From NCBI GenBank assembly GCA_944380725.1, contig CALWIK010000001.1, positions 1 to 63,301 on the forward strand: a stretch of DNA of 63,301 nt, written 5' to 3'. Of the stretch, positions 62,450-63,301 are shown piece by piece; position 1 is the stretch's first letter; every line of letters starts with the position of its first letter. The notes beneath the pieces are model-generated. The model worked only from the letters and a program-made list of their open reading frames with translations, had not been told where the DNA came from and did no database searches. This DNA is from an uncultured Clostridia bacterium (GTDB taxonomy: Bacteria; Bacillota; Clostridia; Oscillospirales; Acutalibacteraceae). Both the position numbers and the translations under genes were made by a program.

Positions 62450-62920
62450 TCAATTAAGTATTGCTATACCCAAATTTAAATATCCGGCCCAAAACACCCA
62501 CAATATATACGGAACCATTAAATATGCGGCTAATTTTGATATTTTATAAAATAAGTTTGTTGTAAAAATTATTAAAGCTAAAAGCGCAAGCAACCAAAAA
62601 AAAGTAAAAAAATACAATCCAAGATTAAAAAACAAAATAGGCCATAAAAAATTAAATAATAACTGAATAACATAGCTTTGAAGTGCAATTTTTATTATGT
62701 TCTTTTTTTGAGTTGACGTAAAAACAAAGTACGAAGCAACTCCCATAAGTATGTAGAGAATAGTCCATACAACAGGAAATAACCAGCTTGGCGGAGACAA
62801 CGGCGGTTTTTCTATTAAATTAAACATGAATATGTTTTCTTTAGAAAAAAAGGTTGCCAAACCTCCAACAGCAAGAGGAATAACAATGGACAAAAACAAA
62901 AGTTTACAATTATTGTTCAA
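62450..62920 (-). CDS. tspO: TspO/MBR family membrane protein
   Basis: The 156-residue protein has five membrane helices and the signature PPLSPPSWLFPVVWTILYIL, MGVASYFVF and a late WVFWAGYLNLGIAILN. TspO proteins bind porphyrins and related ligands in stress responses. The start is TTG at 62920 behind GAGGTG. It is single. Confidence 0.93.
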   Translation of the reverse strand: MNNNCKLLFLSIVIPLAVGGLATFFSKENIFMFNLIEKPPLSPPSWLFPVVWTILYILMGVASYFVFTSTQKKNIIKIALQSYVIQLLFNFLWPILFFNLGLYFFTFFWLLALLALIIFTTNLFYKISKLAAYLMVPYILWVFWAGYLNLGIAILN

Positions 62921-63123
62921 ATTATCACCTCGTTAATGTATAGCTGTAAAAATTTTAAATTATTCCTAATTATGAATGTAATACAGGCAAAAATAGAAAA
63001 TGTTTTGGTTTTATAATTAACTTTTAGATATTGTTAAAAAAATTAAGTTTTAAATGTTAGTTTAATATTTAAGTATCAATTTTTAATTTAATAAAAATAA
63101 ACGAAAAAAAGGCAAAAAAGTAG

Positions 63124-63152
63124 TTGACAAAGGGAAAGAGGTATGATAGAAT
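63124..63152 (+). promoter_or_regulatory. rRNA-type promoter
   Basis: Perfect TTGACA (63124-63129), 17-nt spacer, TAGAAT (63147-63152), after a long A+T-rich region (62940-63120) that fits an UP element. Confidence 0.85.
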
Positions 63153-63301
63153 AATAATCACGTTGCGAGGCCGGGAGGCCAGTAAGCAGCATAGGACCTT
63201 GAAAATTAAACAACGATGACAAAAAATAAGAACCCGTAATTTTCTTGAGAGGAAAAACTTAGTTCTGATAGAAATTAGAATTGAGAACGTACTTTCAAAA
63301 A
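63153..63301 (+). other. Leader region of a probable rRNA operon
   Basis: It contains GGCCGGGAGGCC (a small hairpin) and CTTGAAAATTAAACAACG, which resembles the conserved sequence found ahead of 16S rRNA in Firmicutes. No mature rRNA sequence is reached within the window, so the gene downstream is an inference. Confidence 0.6.

Overview
The window reads as a low-G+C, spore-forming member of the Clostridia (Firmicutes), most likely in the Oscillospirales/Ruminococcaceae area. This rests on sporulation genes (spoIIM, spoVAD, spoVAE, spoVT, a gerW/ytfJ-type gene, a tepA-like protease beside spoIIIE/ftsK), the clostridial ffs-dnaX-ybaB-recR order, many TTG/GTG starts after strong GGAGG sites, a CIRCE-controlled groESL operon, a dockerin protein and PASTA/VanW-type envelope proteins. 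The genus cannot be named from the sequence. The first ~1.4 kb is visibly G+C-rich, unlike the remaining ~61 kb, and meets it at a tRNA cluster. This is either a transferred or mosaic segment or a contig misjoin.

Layout: 1-1345, partial hslO, a methyltransferase and a YerC/TrpR-like regulator (minus strand). 1579-2026, five tRNAs (Val, Asp, Phe-like with anticodon AAA, Gly, Cys). 2090-8766, housekeeping: ndk, spoIIM, family-4 UDG, a secreted GH25 lysozyme, SRP RNA, dnaX-ybaB-recR, smpB and tmRNA. 8801-10066, two accessory genes directly behind the tmRNA (an exported GNAT-like protein and a NUMOD-like protein). 10214-20107, split transketolase, tepA-like protease, ftsK/spoIIIE, MBL hydrolase, DUF3006, HD protein, rpmF, der, plsY, an orphan Nif11-type RiPP precursor and rpmB. 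20281-27049, M50 protease, scpA-scpB, DUF2953, gerW-like, dac, rluB, biotin carrier and carboxyltransferase. 27091-32993, a minus-strand dTDP-rhamnose/glycosyltransferase operon. 33156-44915, proS, secreted amidase, trxB, VanW protein, two flippase-like membrane proteins around a glycosyltransferase, spoVAD and groESL. 45261-52009, an accessory region: secreted zinc phospholipase C, unknown secreted protein, zinc-ribbon membrane protein, CARF-nuclease (Card1-like) protein, dockerin protein, GerQ-like protein and an XRE regulator. 52279-58356, htrA, spoVAE, spoVT, a Cys-rich conserved protein, a SIS-like protein and a PASTA pseudokinase. 58508-61403, feoA-feoB-Cys-rich protein-DtxR-like regulator. 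61404-63301, a possible structured RNA, a repeat-tailed secreted protein, tspO and an rRNA-type promoter with leader; the rRNA gene itself would start beyond the window.

The most unusual signals are: a tRNA-Phe body with anticodon AAA; an SsrA tag ending VVAA; an exported acetyltransferase and NUMOD-like gene read through from tmRNA; an orphan Nif11 leader peptide; a CARF/PD-(D/E)XK protein with an altered active-site motif and no CRISPR locus nearby; a PASTA-domain protein whose kinase motifs are all lost; a shared GC-rich hairpin core at two or three intergenic sites in both orientations; and an unassigned structured element at 61569-61661. All assignments come from reading motifs and context by eye; no database search was run.
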